This document shows, piece after piece, positions 48,954 to 61,727 of a stretch of DNA of 64,000 bases. How positions within the stretch are numbered: the stretch's first letter is position 1; each line of letters begins with the position of its first letter. A program made the position numbers and the translations under genes. Source of the stretch: Solanum dulcamara (Eukaryota > Streptophyta > Magnoliopsida > Solanales > Solanaceae); assembly GCF_947179165.1 (NCBI RefSeq), contig NC_077242.1, positions 42,897,097 to 42,961,096 of the forward strand, given 5' to 3'. Below the pieces are notes generated by a model. It did no database searches. It saw nothing but the letters and a program-made list of their open reading frames with translations, and was not told the origin of the DNA.

Positions 48954-51642
48954 TGTCATGAACCAGCCCTGTAGGCCATGACGGGTGCCCGTACTGGACA
49001 CACACGTGTACCCCTACCAACTATACATAACCCGTCTCCTGTTTATACTCAAAATACATCAATATGTAAGAAACATACAAGCCGACGAGGCTGTAGTAAT
49101 GTATAGGGTTGTTCCATAACATACATATATGCGAGCCGACAAGGCCGCCACAACACAGGGAACGCTCCAAACCATACGTCATATCGGTACAGCTGCACAT
49201 ACACACATATACGGCTCATATACAACCCATATACAACTCATATACAACTCACGTACACCCACAACCCACATACGTACAACCCACATACGTATCCACAGAC
49301 CTCTAAGAGTAAGAAATAGTAACATAGGGCGGGATAGGGCCCCCGCCGTACCCGTGAGCAAAATAAGTATATATAATAAGGTTTAGTACCCAAAATCAGG
49401 CTCCAGCACGATGGAGCACTTCTGGACTGCTGAGTGGGACTCCTATGCTGGTGGATCCTCAAACTGTGTACCTGTACCTGCGGGCATGAACGCAGCCCCC
49501 CGAATAAAGGGGGTCAGTACGATATATGTACTGAGTATGTAAAACATAACATATGTGGAACATATCTGAAACAGAGAAGCAGGGAGTAAAATATCATACA
49601 AGGAACCTGTACTTGAATCCTAGGAATCGTAATCATGCATGCTGAAATTATACAATATAGCCGGCCCTTTCAGGGAACCGGTGAAGCATACCTGTAGGAC
49701 CATCATAGGTCCGGCGCCATCACCACCCTATTCAATCCCATCATCATATATATACATACGTACCCGGCCCTCTAGTGAGGGACTCGGTGAACAATGCAGT
49801 GAGATTAAGCACGAATCTGTACCCGGCCCGGGACTCGGAGAAAGATGTGTTACAGTACACACGAGTTGAGTAGTGAGCAACTATATGCAGTTTAAATCAT
49901 TATCGGGGACTCGACCATATAAGAAAATTAAGCTATCGCCTGAGAACCCGAGTAGTAGTGTAGTTATCTCGAGTGTCCTTTAAATGCCATTATGGGAAGT
50001 ATCAGTTGTACTATCGGGGACCCTAGACACGTACTAAAGTAAGACCGAATCGCTTATGGGATCCGAAACACTTGTTATCATATAATCTTTAAGACTTGAG
50101 GCATGTACATTTGTTACCTTTTTAACATACAAAGGTTTCCAGGGAAACAGTTCACTACCATAGGAGTTCGATATTCACAAGTACATAAGAAATGCTTAAG
50201 AATGGAATCACCCTGGAGCTTGTATCATATTTAACTTACGACTAAGACATGCCAAAAAGGAAAGAAAGAATAAGCTTTACATACCTTTTACGAGTTACTC
50301 GTTATCTATCCCGTTCGCCTCGTATTCCGTGAACCTAGGTAATATAAAAGCAATGCGAGTATCAATATCCTTATACCTTTCAACATCTTTACATTACCTA
50401 CGAGTGTTCATAAAACTCCTTTTCTCGTTCGCCTTCTAGACTAGTTCCTTAATTAGTTAGGGAGTTAACGAAAATCGGACAGCACCTCCCCTATAATGTG
50501 CCCTATCCGAATTTCCAACCATGTCCCTAATACCTACAGCCAACCAACAACATAACCAGCAGTTCATACACATATAAAACCTAGCAACATTATACAACAC
50601 AACTCGAAACGACTCGCTCGAAACTACGGTACCAAAATAGGGTCTCTAGTTTCTATTTCGCAAAACCTTTAATTGTATGAAGCGGGGTTCATGTGGCTGC
50701 AACCAGCAGCTCCCCCACCCTTTTTAGAACACATTTAGGCCCTGCAATACACACCACACAACCAGCAGCCGCCTCCAAACGCACAACACCTCACTTCGAC
50801 TATAATTTAACTACGATGACTTTAATTTAGCTTGTTTCTTTCGTTGAGCATTCCTACGATTTTTCTTATACTTTCAGCAGTATACAAGGTACATAATACA
50901 CTCTACAACAACCCCGTAAAGTCCAAATTTAAAGGAGAAATCTTACCTTATCCAAAATTGGCCAAAACTAGCCAAAATTGTGCCTCGAAACTTCTCTAGC
51001 GCGATTTAAACGCCGTGGTTGCTTGCTATCTGTTGAACCTTGATCCCCTTGATTAACTACACGGAGCTACCCTTATACCCCTGCTCTATCTCGCCGAAAT
51101 TACTCCTCACGCCACCTTGAACTCTTATTAACGCAACTCTTAGATAGCCGCTATCTGAGAAGCTATTTATGCTTAAAGTAACTTAGATTGGACAAGTATA
51201 TATCTTAGGGTCTTATTGAAGAAACATGAAAATTTCTTGGAGAGAACTACTGATTCATCAATAATATATGTGATGAAAATGATTTCCAATACTAAGGCTC
51301 ACATATATATGTATAAAGGCTACTGGCGGTGGGTTTTACTATAATTAAAGTAGATAAAGAGACAAACTATCTACTAAGCCTACATTTATTCAACAACTCT
51401 ATTATGCTAGCTTGTTAATTATATATTACAACATAATCACATGGGTGCACGTGGAAAGTGAGAATATATCATCATATGCATGACAGAAGGATAACTTCTA
51501 CACATACTACAAATGGACATTCTTTTTGGATAACTATTAATTAATATAATTAGAATCTCTCCACATAGATAGAATTCACATGTCTATTAAAATATCTAAA
51601 ATTTATATATATAAAAATAACTTATAAGTGCGGGGTGTAACA
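48954..51642 (-). repeat. 5' LTR of the young element
   Basis: It begins TGTCATGAACC and ends GGGGTGTAACA in plus view. It is followed by the right copy of the target duplication GGATA (51643-51647). Confidence 0.96.
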
Positions 51643-52389
51643 GGATACACCCTAAAGGGGGGGGGAAGTGGATATGAGACATACAAACGTGAGATGAAAC
51701 TAACCGACATTATAATGTGTTAATGTGAACACTTAAACTATACGTGAGATCCTATGCTGGAATGAGCTAGCAAGATCTAAAGGCCAACAATAGACAGATA
51801 GAAGCCAAGATGATATCTGAAACAGTGCGGAGGATTATTGGGAAGAACCTTGAGCAGTATGAAATCAAAGGATGGGTGCATACAAAAAGGGATGAATACG
51901 ACAAAAGAATACTAATAACTTAAACATATTGTAAGGGATAGCCAGGCTATACTTGACTAAAGGTTAAGATGTTAGCAATATAGTTATTGGCTACTGATAT
52001 TGTGACTTACAAGTAGCAAAATAAAAAGGATAAGAAATCTCTTCTATGGTAGAATATGAGAAGACTTACGAGTAAGTAAAGAAATTGAAATAAGTATGAC
52101 AAAATAAACTGCAACTACGTGTCAGTACAATGAAATATATAGAGCAAAATAAGTCAAGAGAAAGAAAGGCTATGAATAGAATTGAACACACTTTGTACAA
52201 AGTGTACAAGAAGAGTATGCAACCTACGAATATTAGTATGCTAAGGGTGAGATCAAGTGATTACTTGATAAAAATAATAAGAAGTCAGCAATTACAATAT
52301 AATTTAGGGTAAGAGAACTAGAAAGAAGATCTGAGGAAAAGTATAGTAGAACATGCCTAGAGCGTTACAAGTTAGATTGGGAGAAATGG
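51643..52389 (+). other. Decayed TE DNA right of the young element
   Basis: It continues the sequence cut at 41101. A 'ctaaagggggggg'-like purine run is at 51651-51664. No clear frame is seen. From position and orientation it is probably the worn pol region of the older element described next. Confidence 0.45.
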
Positions 52390-53205
52390 TACAATAACTT
52401 AAACAAAATCGAGCATCAGGAGCCTGATAGCCTATTACAGGAGATGGAAACCCTAACTTGGAAATGGAAAGCAGTTAATATGAATTATAGTACAGGCTCA
52501 CCTCGCATTCTATTGAAGTATGAGTTCATATGGGTTATGGTAGGTAGGCTGCCAGGATCAACCCATTCTCTTCTAGTTAGGAAGACATATTCAACTGAGG
52601 ATTATGCGAGGTTCTATAATAAGGAAATAGTAAGCCTTCACAAAGTTCCCACATTTATTATCTCAGACGGGAGAGTTTAATTTACAGCTAACCACTGGAG
52701 ATTATCCAGAAGGGATTGGGAACACAGGCAAATCTTAGTCCGACATTTCGCCCTTTGATTAATGGATAGGCCCAGATGTGATCCAGCAAGTTATTGATAA
52801 AGTAAAGCTTATTCAGAAAAAACTATTAACAGCCCAGAGTAGACAACAGTCATAAGCAGATAACCAACTTCGACACGTAGAGTTGGAAGTTAGAAATTGG
52901 GAGTTCTTAAAAGCCTCACCAATGAAAGGAGCAATAAGATAGGATAAATTACCTATGAGGTGGGCCTACCATCTGATATGGAAGTGAAATATCTAGTTGT
53001 TCATGTGTTAATACTCTACAAATATATAAGTTACCCTTTCAGAATCTTCCCCCATGGATGAGGTCCACGTAATAGAGGATTTATCCTACAAGGAGCAACC
53101 TATCACCATCTTGGGTTGGAAATTTAGAAGGTTCTGAACTAAGGATGTGGCTTCCGTCAAGGTCTTGTGATGAAATAATGTCACGTCGTGGGAGGGTACC
53201 CTAGA
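52390..53205 (+). pseudogene. Integrase-chromodomain relic of an older related gypsy element
   Basis: A 78-codon open piece (52444-52680) matches the integrase core of the young element. It keeps 'TWKW--VNM', 'ST-DYA--Y-KEIV-LH-VPT' and 'IISD', but the first catalytic Asp is replaced by Asn ('NMNY'). After several stops the similarity continues through the C-terminal part to a chromodomain piece ('EQPITIL', then 'KDVASVKV') near 53095-53165. The relic is plus-strand, opposite to the young element. It resumes at 55632. Confidence 0.85.
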
Positions 53206-55631
53206 TGTAACTGGCACCCGAAGGCCATTTCTGACCTCCGAGCGAACCACCTGGTCCAGTCACACATTCATTCAATCACATTCTCTTAGCGGAAACTCAA
53301 TTAATGAAATACTATTCATATATGGGGCCGAAGGCCAAACATTTACAACCCAACAAGACAATAAAATAAGACTTCTCAAAATAACAGTTCGACCTCCCCA
53401 CACTCCAGTCTATGAAGCCTCTATCAAAGTCTAAGAGGTGCCAATGACAAGTCCATGGCTACCAACAATCAAAATAAGGAAATGTCAACAAAACTGTACA
53501 TGAAGGCTCAACATCCTCCGGAAACTAGGAGGACTCACCAACTAGCTGAGGGTGTATGTGGATCTTCAATGGAGCGCCGGTTGATGATCTTTAGTACCTG
53601 TCTCTACATCATGAAATGATGCAGGCCAAATGGCATCAGTACATGGAATGTACGAGTATGTAAAATGGCCGAATACAACAAACATCAAGGAAGAATTAAT
53701 CAACTCGGAAGCTCAACTCAAGAGGAATAACAACTCAATCAAATGTCCTAAGTCTAAACAAGAATATGATTTAGACGGGACCAATCACATACAATTCAAC
53801 TCAATCTGACTCAGAGTACTATCAAGACCTATTTGGGAGTTTCTCTTAACCGACAACCATCACTTATGAGCCAGTGAAAGTATAACAAACCGACATTGTT
53901 GCCACGTCCGTTCATACCTTGCCAGGGTATGAACGAATCAACCAATCATGGATCCAATCCAACCAAGTCCTATAATGTCAGGACAAATATTTTGGGGAAA
54001 CATCCGACTTTAACGGTTCAATCCCCTTCCTACGTTTGGCAACGTAGTTATTGGGTTCGAGTATGGACTTTACTCTTGCCCAATTCGGTGCTCGATACTC
54101 CTCCCAAGACTCAATGCTCATAAAACTCCATCCAATCAACTCAATCAAGTCATATCGACAAGTCTCATTACAACCTTGTCAACTTATCAACTCTATCATG
54201 ATCAAATCTTTTCCAATCATACTATCCAATCAATCTCAGTCATATCTTTCAAAAGAAATTTGAATGCACATTTATAGCAACATATAAGCACAACCAATTA
54301 TTTCCTCTATCCATTCACTCAATCTTCGAAACTCATCACAACTCCAAGGCTTTAAGTCAACAATTTAAGCTAAGCAACATTTTTAAGAAAATAACATCCT
54401 TCATCATAATCCACATAATTAAGAAGATCAATAAAACATATTTAACAACTCATCTTCATCGACTCATACTCACATAAAGGCTCAATTTAGGAACTTCTTG
54501 GCTCAACAACATCAACACATATAGAATCAAATACATAGGGGACAAAGTTCATACAAGCATAAACCATACCAAGAAACTCTATTTTCATGAACATCTAACC
54601 TCAAGGCAAGAGTAGGGCACATGGGTGGACTCAACCCATGTTTTGGATAGCCTTACATACCTTAGTGAAGACTTAGAGAAAACCTTGATGTTGGGTCTTC
54701 AATGGAGGACTCAAATCTTAAAGCTCTTGGGACAAATCTTTGTTGAGAATGGAGAAGAAGAAGGAGATAAAGAAGAAAGAGGGAGAGAGGAATTTCTAGG
54801 GCTTTTAGAGAGAGAGAGGGCTGGAAATTTTGATCCCAAAATGACCAATGGCAATACATATATAACTTGGGTAAGTTCTCAAATTACCCCTCCTCAAAAG
54901 TTCTGAAAATAGGCTAAAAATGCACCTGGCGCGATAGTGGCGCATCGCGCCATTGCAGTGCCAGGCTGAATATGCCTAAAACCTGCACACCTCGTAGTGG
55001 CACGCCGCACCAGAGAACAAACTACTGAGGTATGTTTCTGGCGCGATAGTGGCGCGTGCGCCCTTATAGCGCCAAGGCTATTGTTCTGAGTTCTGGGAAT
55101 TTAGCCTGAAAAACCCTGCACAACTTTTAGTGGCGCATCGCGCCAGGGACCAAACTACTGAGGCATGTTCCTGGCGTGATAGTGGTGTGTCGCGCCCTTA
55201 CAGTGCCAAGGCTATTTCTCCAGCAGTTGCAACCCAGGCCAAAAATGAAATTCCTGCCGTGCTAGTTCATCTTAGCATCGTCATATCTTTTGACTCCGAA
55301 CTCCAAAATTTACGTTCTTGGTGGCATTGGAAAGAAGACTCGACGACCTTTAATTTGATAGGTCGTGGGCCACCTAAATTGACTTCCTTCAAAAGATAGG
55401 GTCGTTAAAAGTCGACCCTTATACAAACTCATCCTAAACTTAGCCACGATGGATCTTTTGGACTTAGCTCGGTCCTAGGGGTCCTTTATGACCCCACATC
55501 ACCTCCAACGCTCTTTAGGTTCTTAGGGACTCATCTTAACTCGAGTACATACTTCGAACTAAATACGATGGCCCCCACACGTGTACAAGGAAGGCTCGAA
55601 TCTTAGGGGAAACTTTTTGAGGGGTGTTACA
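53206..55631 (-). repeat. LTR of another family inside the integrase relic
   Basis: In plus view it begins TGTAACTGGCACCC and ends GAGGGGTGTTACA, i.e. TGTAACACCCC...GTTACA in sense. The relic reads on to both sides of it, so it is an insertion. The flanking pentamers (CTAGA, AATAA) do not match, so it is either not a simple solo LTR or its edges have eroded. Confidence 0.65.
54926..55222. repeat. GC-rich tandem units with GGCGCGATAGTGGCGC motifs
   Basis: Units start with 'ctggcg(c/t)gatagtgg' at 54926, 55038 and 55171 (113 and 133 bp apart). Each includes small palindromes such as GGCGCATCGCGCC and the phrase 'aaactactgaggtatgttt'. The GC content stands out against the AT-rich surroundings. 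Confidence 0.8.
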
Positions 55632-55854
55632 AATAAGAATAGCAAAGAGAGGACCTAGAAAGCCAAAGAAGAAATAGAAAAGGAATATCCGTACCTGTTC
55701 CCTTTGCCTATGGGTAATCTACCCTCTTAAACTGATTATATGGGTTAATAAGAGACCTATGGATGATAACTAGTATAGAGAAATCCTGAAGTCCTCTTAA
55801 GACCTTATGAGACTAGTTAATATTCGAGGACGAATATTCTAAAGGGGGGAAGGA
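55632..55854 (+). pseudogene. End of the integrase relic and polypurine tract
   Basis: The 'ggaatatccgtacctgttcc' at 55683-55702 matches the polyprotein end of the young element (E-Y-P-Y-L-F). It is followed by 'tcgaggacgaatattctaaa' and the polypurine tract AAAGGGGGGAAGGA at 55841-55854, directly before the LTR. Confidence 0.85.
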
Positions 55855-58800
55855 TGTTATACCCCATACTTTTGTACTTCAGAATGTTTCCTTAAGCTTA
55901 TTAAAAGTTGTCATATGATCCATATTATCTATAACATTATCAAATGACTCTAAGAAAGGAAGGATGTGATGTCCATAATAGAGAAGGTTAGAAATCGAGT
56001 TATAAGGATTTAAAAAGAGTTGGAGGCAAAATAATAAGTCGTGGAACTCGATGTGCTTGCGTAAGCTACCGACTTGGATGTCTTGCATAATTAAGCTCAT
56101 GGAGAACATATTGAGATTAAGTAACGAGGACTACATAGGTTTTTAAAGTGAGACGAGATTACGAACCCACGAAAAAGGAAGCAAGTAGGTAATAAGTAGG
56201 TGACAAATAGGTGATGCACCTACTTGGACCAAGTAGGTGACTCACCTGCTTGGGGTAGACCCCACCTGCCATATGGCAGCATATAGGTGGCTTCATGACA
56301 TGAGGTATCACCCCTAGAGGCTGGACATGTGTCACCCTTAGGGTATGCCATATGTCACTCCCTAAGGAGGAGGTTATATATGTTCAAATATGAGTAATCT
56401 TTCATTTTCAGCATGTTTAAGCCTTAGAAAAGTGGAGAAAATCATAGAGAGAAAGAGAAGAAAGCTACGGCTCTAGCTCCTCCAAGGTAAGCCTCGAATT
56501 TTCGTTCCATAAATTAATTAGATAAGGTATTCATCGACTAAGTAACAATGGTTAATACCATAAATTACTTATTGGGGCAGCAAGGAAGTGAAGCAAGCAG
56601 CCCACCAATTTCTCAGCACGTTAAGGAGCTTTTGAGGGTAGTTTTCAGCAAGGTATGGCTTGATTCTCTTCTCCCACATTTTATTAAGGGTTTGGAAATG
56701 TTATGGATGTGTAAATATGGGTTGGGAACATTAAAATATGGACGTTAGTACTGAAGAAGGTTGCAGGTCGTGTAGGGACTGTTTTGGCGTATTCTAGTTG
56801 GCTTTATGTTTAACTATTGTCGTTGTTATTGTGATGTCATATTTGGAGGTGGTTTGTAATTTTGCAGGGATGGAAACGTGCTGAAAAAGAGGTATAAGTG
56901 CTGCTGATATCAGCCACATTATGCTCCATTTTGGTATGGTTATGATTTTATGAAATAATGATTAAAAACCGTATTTTGGAGTCATAGTTTTGAGCGGGCT
57001 GTTTGGGACTTGTTTTCTGTATTGTTGAAGTAGTATAATTATGTATTGGCTGCTGATTGTTGTGGTTGGTTGGATGTACTAATTGAATATTTAATTGTAT
57101 GTTTGGATAGCACGAGTTATAGAGGAGATGCTGCCCGAATTCTGTTAACTGCTTAACTAACTAATAGACTAGTCGAGACTAGTCAAGAAAGGCAAATAAG
57201 GAATTGATTCCTATGGGTGATTGGTTGTGGATTTAGAATCTGGAAAGTTAAATATTATTAATATTAGTATTATCTTCGTGTTAAATAGGTTCGGAGGACA
57301 ACGAGATAAGCCGGGTTAAAAGCAATCGATAAGAGGTATGTAGAGCTATCCTTCTTTTCTTTTGGCATGCCTTAGGTATAAGTTATGAATGGTTTGTATA
57401 TGAAATGTGGGGATAATTCCACTCATAAAACTCCATGTATGATTCATAGACTTTATTCACTTTGTGATGTTAAAATTCCTATAATAGTTGAGTTATTGCC
57501 TTTTAAGGCTCCTATGTGATGAACAGTAGTATATGTAAAGCCTGTCACTTCTTCATTTTGGAATGTGTTACATGTAAATAAAATGGTATATGATATGGGT
57601 TGGAGGTAGTTCCAATTATAAGCTTCGAGTATAACTCGTGACTCGTGTTCACTTTTAAATGTTAAAGTAATTGAACTACTACCCTCGAGTCTCCTATATG
57701 ATGAATAGTATTTGAATGTATAAGCTCGTATTCCTAAGGAATCTACGGCGACAAACATCTCTAATTTTATAAGTTGTTTAGCTTTGTCTCGATACACGTC
57801 TACTATTCTTGAGACTCCAACTGATACGATTCCTAACGACATATAGAGGGTACCTGAGATAATTACTACTCTGGTCTTCAAGTGAAGGTTCACTTGACTG
57901 TTTCATTGAGTCTCAGATGTTGATTTAAATTGCATATAGTTTCTCTCTATTCTACTTGTGCATATTGTAACCCATCTTCCTCTAAGTCCCATAAGGGGGC
58001 CGGGAATGTTATCGTGCATAACTTTACGACCTCTTTCACCGAGTCTTGGGCCGGGTAGTGCATGTGAGGATGGTATTATGCCACATATGATGATGAAACA
58101 CAGTATTTGATGATATGATAATTTAAAGATGCGATAATATAATAATTCACCACGTCCCGGGCCAGATATATATATGATGATATATACGATGATATGATGA
58201 AAATATGGATCAGGCCGTACGTTCCTAGGCATTATTTTAAATTATGGATTGGGCCGAACGTTCCTCGGCATATTTTACTATGTGGTAATGGCAACAAGTC
58301 CCATAATAGGCCGGGTGCAGTATGATATGTACACTACTCTTTCACCGAGTCCCTCACTAAAGGGTCAGATATGATAGATAGGCATGCATATGAAAACATA
58401 ATAATGTATTTATAACATATAAGATTATAACGTATACGATGGTATGATGCTATATATGATGATATGATAAAACTGAGTCCCACAGCGGGCTGGGTACGGT
58501 ATGGGAGGATGATATACTTACCCTCATTTTATAAGATGCAGGTACAGTGAATTGTTAAATGTTATACTTGTTTCCTGCATCCCTATTTTAGTTGTTATCT
58601 CAGTTATGTTATGTTATGCTTTATATAATCAGTACATATATCGTACTAATCCCCCATTCTCTGGGGAGCTGTGTTTCATGCCTGCAGGTACATATGCTTA
58701 TTTCAGAGATCCGCCAGCTTAGGATTTCCACTCAGCTATATTGGAAGTGTTCCACTGTTCTAGAGCCTAGCTTTTTGGGTACTGGTCCTCCTATGTATAT

Positions 58801-59549
58801 ATTTATTTGTTCAGGGGTACGACGGAGGCCCTTGTCACGACACAACCCCGTAGGCAGCAACTGGGGTCCAATCTGGACCCCCTTATGTGTATCTACCAGC
58901 TACACTTAAGTTGAACCATGTGTGATGTGATACTATACACAAAAACCTTAATAGTTTAAAACTTATTCATGTGCATGTAGTCTCTTTCATTTGTATCATA
59001 TCATGAAAGGGCACGCGAGCAGATGAGGCTGTAATAACCTAAAAATAGTTACAATATGCCGTATAGGCACAGTCGAAACAAACTTATAAACAACCCACAT
59101 ATACATATGTCTACAAACTTCTAAGAATAGTAACAACAACATATGGCGAGACAGGTCCCCCGTCGTATCCCTGGAAAATTAAATACATACATATTACATG
59201 ACTAATATCAAAAGTTAGGCTCCAGAACAGTAGAGTGCTTCCAACATCACTGAGTGGAAACCCTAAGTTAGCGGATCTCCAAAATGAACATCTGTACCTA
59301 CAGGCATGAAATACATCCCCCCCAGAGAATAGGGGGTCAGTACGATATATGTACTGAGTATATAAAGCATAGAAACACATAACTGAGCTAACAACTGAAG
59401 TACGGATGCAGGAAACAAATATAAAAGTTAACGAATTTCTCTACCTGCATCTTATGGTATGAGGGCATGTATACCTTCCTTACATACCACACCTGGCCCG
59501 CTATGGGACTTTGTACTACAAGTGTGTCACTATATTTCCATATGCATGT

Positions 59550-59990
59550 CTACAGACAGTATCTGGCCCTTCAGTGAGGGACTCAGTGAAGCTATCATGT
59601 CATTGTGTATCATGCCCGACCCTTCTTGGGACGCGGTGAATAATCATTTCATCATATATCATGCCCGGCCCTTCATGGGATGTGGTGAATAATCATTTTA
59701 TCATATATCATGCCTGGCCCTTCAGGGGACGCGGTGAATCAACATTTTATCATTTATCATGCCCGGCCCTTCATGGAATGCGGTGAATTTATCATGCCCG
59801 ATCCTTCATGGGACGCGGTGAGTTTATCCTTCCCGACCCTTCATGGGATGCTGTGAGTTTATCTTGCTCAGACCTTCATGGGACGATGATTAATCATTTC
59901 ATCATATATCATGCTCAACTCTTCATGGGATGCGGTGAATAATCATTTCATCATTTATCATGCCCGATCCTTCAGGGGACGCGATGAATG
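59550..59990 (-). repeat. Minisatellite 'atcatgcccggcccttcatg' + 'ggacgcggtgaataatcatt' in the nested LTR
   Basis: About nine units of 34-50 bp follow each other. Long ones contain 'aataatcatttcatcatat'; short ones lack it (59770-59870). This is a different part of the LTR from the 40-bp minisatellites of its sisters. Confidence 0.85.
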
Positions 59991-61668
59991 ATGTATTAAT
60001 AGCCTACATGAGTAGAGTAACGAGAAACCATATGCAATTAGCTTATCATATGAGACTCGGTATAACAACCGTTATGGACTGTCATTTGAGGATCAAAATG
60101 ATCATCATCTCAAGTATCCTATAAATGCCATTAGGGGCCATATTGATGGAGTCTCAAGAGTCCTAGACTTTTATTAAGGTAATACCAAACAACTTATGCA
60201 ATCAGAGAGACTTGTCATTATAGAGTTCTTAGGCACGTGAGCTTATACATTCAATTAGTATTCATCATATAGGGACTCGAGGGTAGTAGTTCAACTACTT
60301 CAAAAACTTTGCTATTAAGAAATGAATAGGAGTTATAGTTCATGCTTCCCATGCATCTAATTACTATTTCATGTACAAAAGGCTCGGGGGTGATAGCTCA
60401 GCTACCTTAAGTGACTTAGCATTTAGAAGTGAACACGAGTCAATAGGCTCTACATATATTACCTTTTATCCTATAGAAGCCATAAAAAGGGAATAGCTCA
60501 ACTTTTACAAGAGTTCTACCATCACAAAGTGGATAAGAATTATGAATTGTACTCGGATATTTACGAATGGAATTATTTCCATGTTTCATATACAAACCAT
60601 TCATAATGTATTTCTAAGACATGCGCAGAAGAAAAGAGAGACAGGCTTTACATACTTATGCCAAGAACATGCCAAGAGAAAGCTTCACATACCTCTTAGG
60701 GTTACTCTTTATCTCGTTCATCTCGTCGTCCTCTGAACCTAAATAATATAAAAGCAACATGAATATTAATAAACCTTGGCTTTCCAGCATCTTAGGTTAC
60801 ATATGAGTATTCATAGAACTCAACCCCTCGCCCGTCTTCCCGACTAGTTCTTTAGCTAGTTAAGGAGTTAACGAAAATCGGGCAGCACCTCCTCTATAAT
60901 GTGCCCTATACGAATTCCCAATTACGTCCCTAATACCTACATCCAACAAAAAACATAACCATCAGCTCATATATATATAAAACATGGCAACATTATACAT
61001 TACAACCTCCGAACGACTCTCTTGAAATTACAATATCCAAAATAGGGTTTCTAGTTTCTATTTTGCGAAACCTTTAACCGTACGAAGCAGGGGGGGTCGT
61101 GTGGCTACAAACAGAAGATACCCAACTCTTTTAGGACACATTTAGGCCCTGAAACACACACCACACAACCAGCAGAAGCCTCCACACACACAACGCCTCA
61201 TTTCAACTACAATTTAACTACGACGACTTCAATTTTGATTGTTTCTATCGTGGAGCCTTCCCACGACTTTATTTATACTTCCAGCAGTATAAAAGGTATA
61301 TAATAAACTACATAAAAATCCCATAAACTTCAAATTATAAGGTAAGACCTTACCTTTCCCGAAATTGGCCAAAACTCGCCAAAATTGCGCCTCGGAACTT
61401 CTTTAGTCGCGCTGAACTGCGTGGACTGCTTGCTGTCCATTTTGGATGTACCGAGCCATGATTTTACACTTATAATACGTCTATACCATCGTGGTATATT
61501 CTAGATAATTAATTTATGGAACAAAATCGGTACTTAACTTATTTTTCCTCCTAGGCCGTCACCCTTTTCTCTCTTTGCTTAGGGTTTTCTTTTCTTTGTG
61601 TTGCTGAAGTTTTTGGTGTTTTGCTGCAGGTTTTGGATTATTTAACTGAATCTAAGAGTCATTTTAAC

Positions 61669-61727
61669 ATGTATATATTGTTTTCTTTGGAGGTGACACG
61701 TGTCAGCCCCTTAGGGTAACACGTGTC
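61669..61727 (-). promoter_or_regulatory. LTR core promoter: two CACGTGTC sites and a TATA-like run
   Basis: The palindrome GACACGTGTC (61695-61704) and a second CACGTGTC (61720-61727) lie upstream, in minus orientation, of 'tatatac'-type sequence near 61672-61678. The layout mirrors 26224-26281. Confidence 0.5.

Larger units (their letters stand above)
41102..51642 (-). mobile_element. Complete young Ty3/gypsy chromovirus-type retrotransposon (Tekay/Del-like), 10541 bp
   Basis: Two LTRs of 2691 and 2689 bp enclose 5161 bp of internal DNA with primer site, gag-pol with chromodomain, and polypurine tract, all in minus orientation. GGATA is duplicated at 41097-41101 and 51643-51647. By eye the LTRs differ at 14 substitutions and one 2-bp indel (about 99.5% identical). 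With commonly used plant rates of 0.7-1.3 x 10^-8 per site per year this gives roughly 0.2-0.4 million years. The one visible defect is an amber codon in gag. Confidence 0.96.

Noticed and set aside
53206..55631. A solo LTR with target duplication
   Set aside because: The LTR ends look right, but the flanking pentamers do not match, so I do not claim a clean solo LTR.
57453..58232. Minus-strand frames of 146 and 109 codons
   Set aside because: They fall in an LTR on the antisense strand and are not conserved in the sister LTRs.
59550..59990. Possible CRISPR-like array
   Set aside because: Variable-length contiguous units within an LTR, without spacers.
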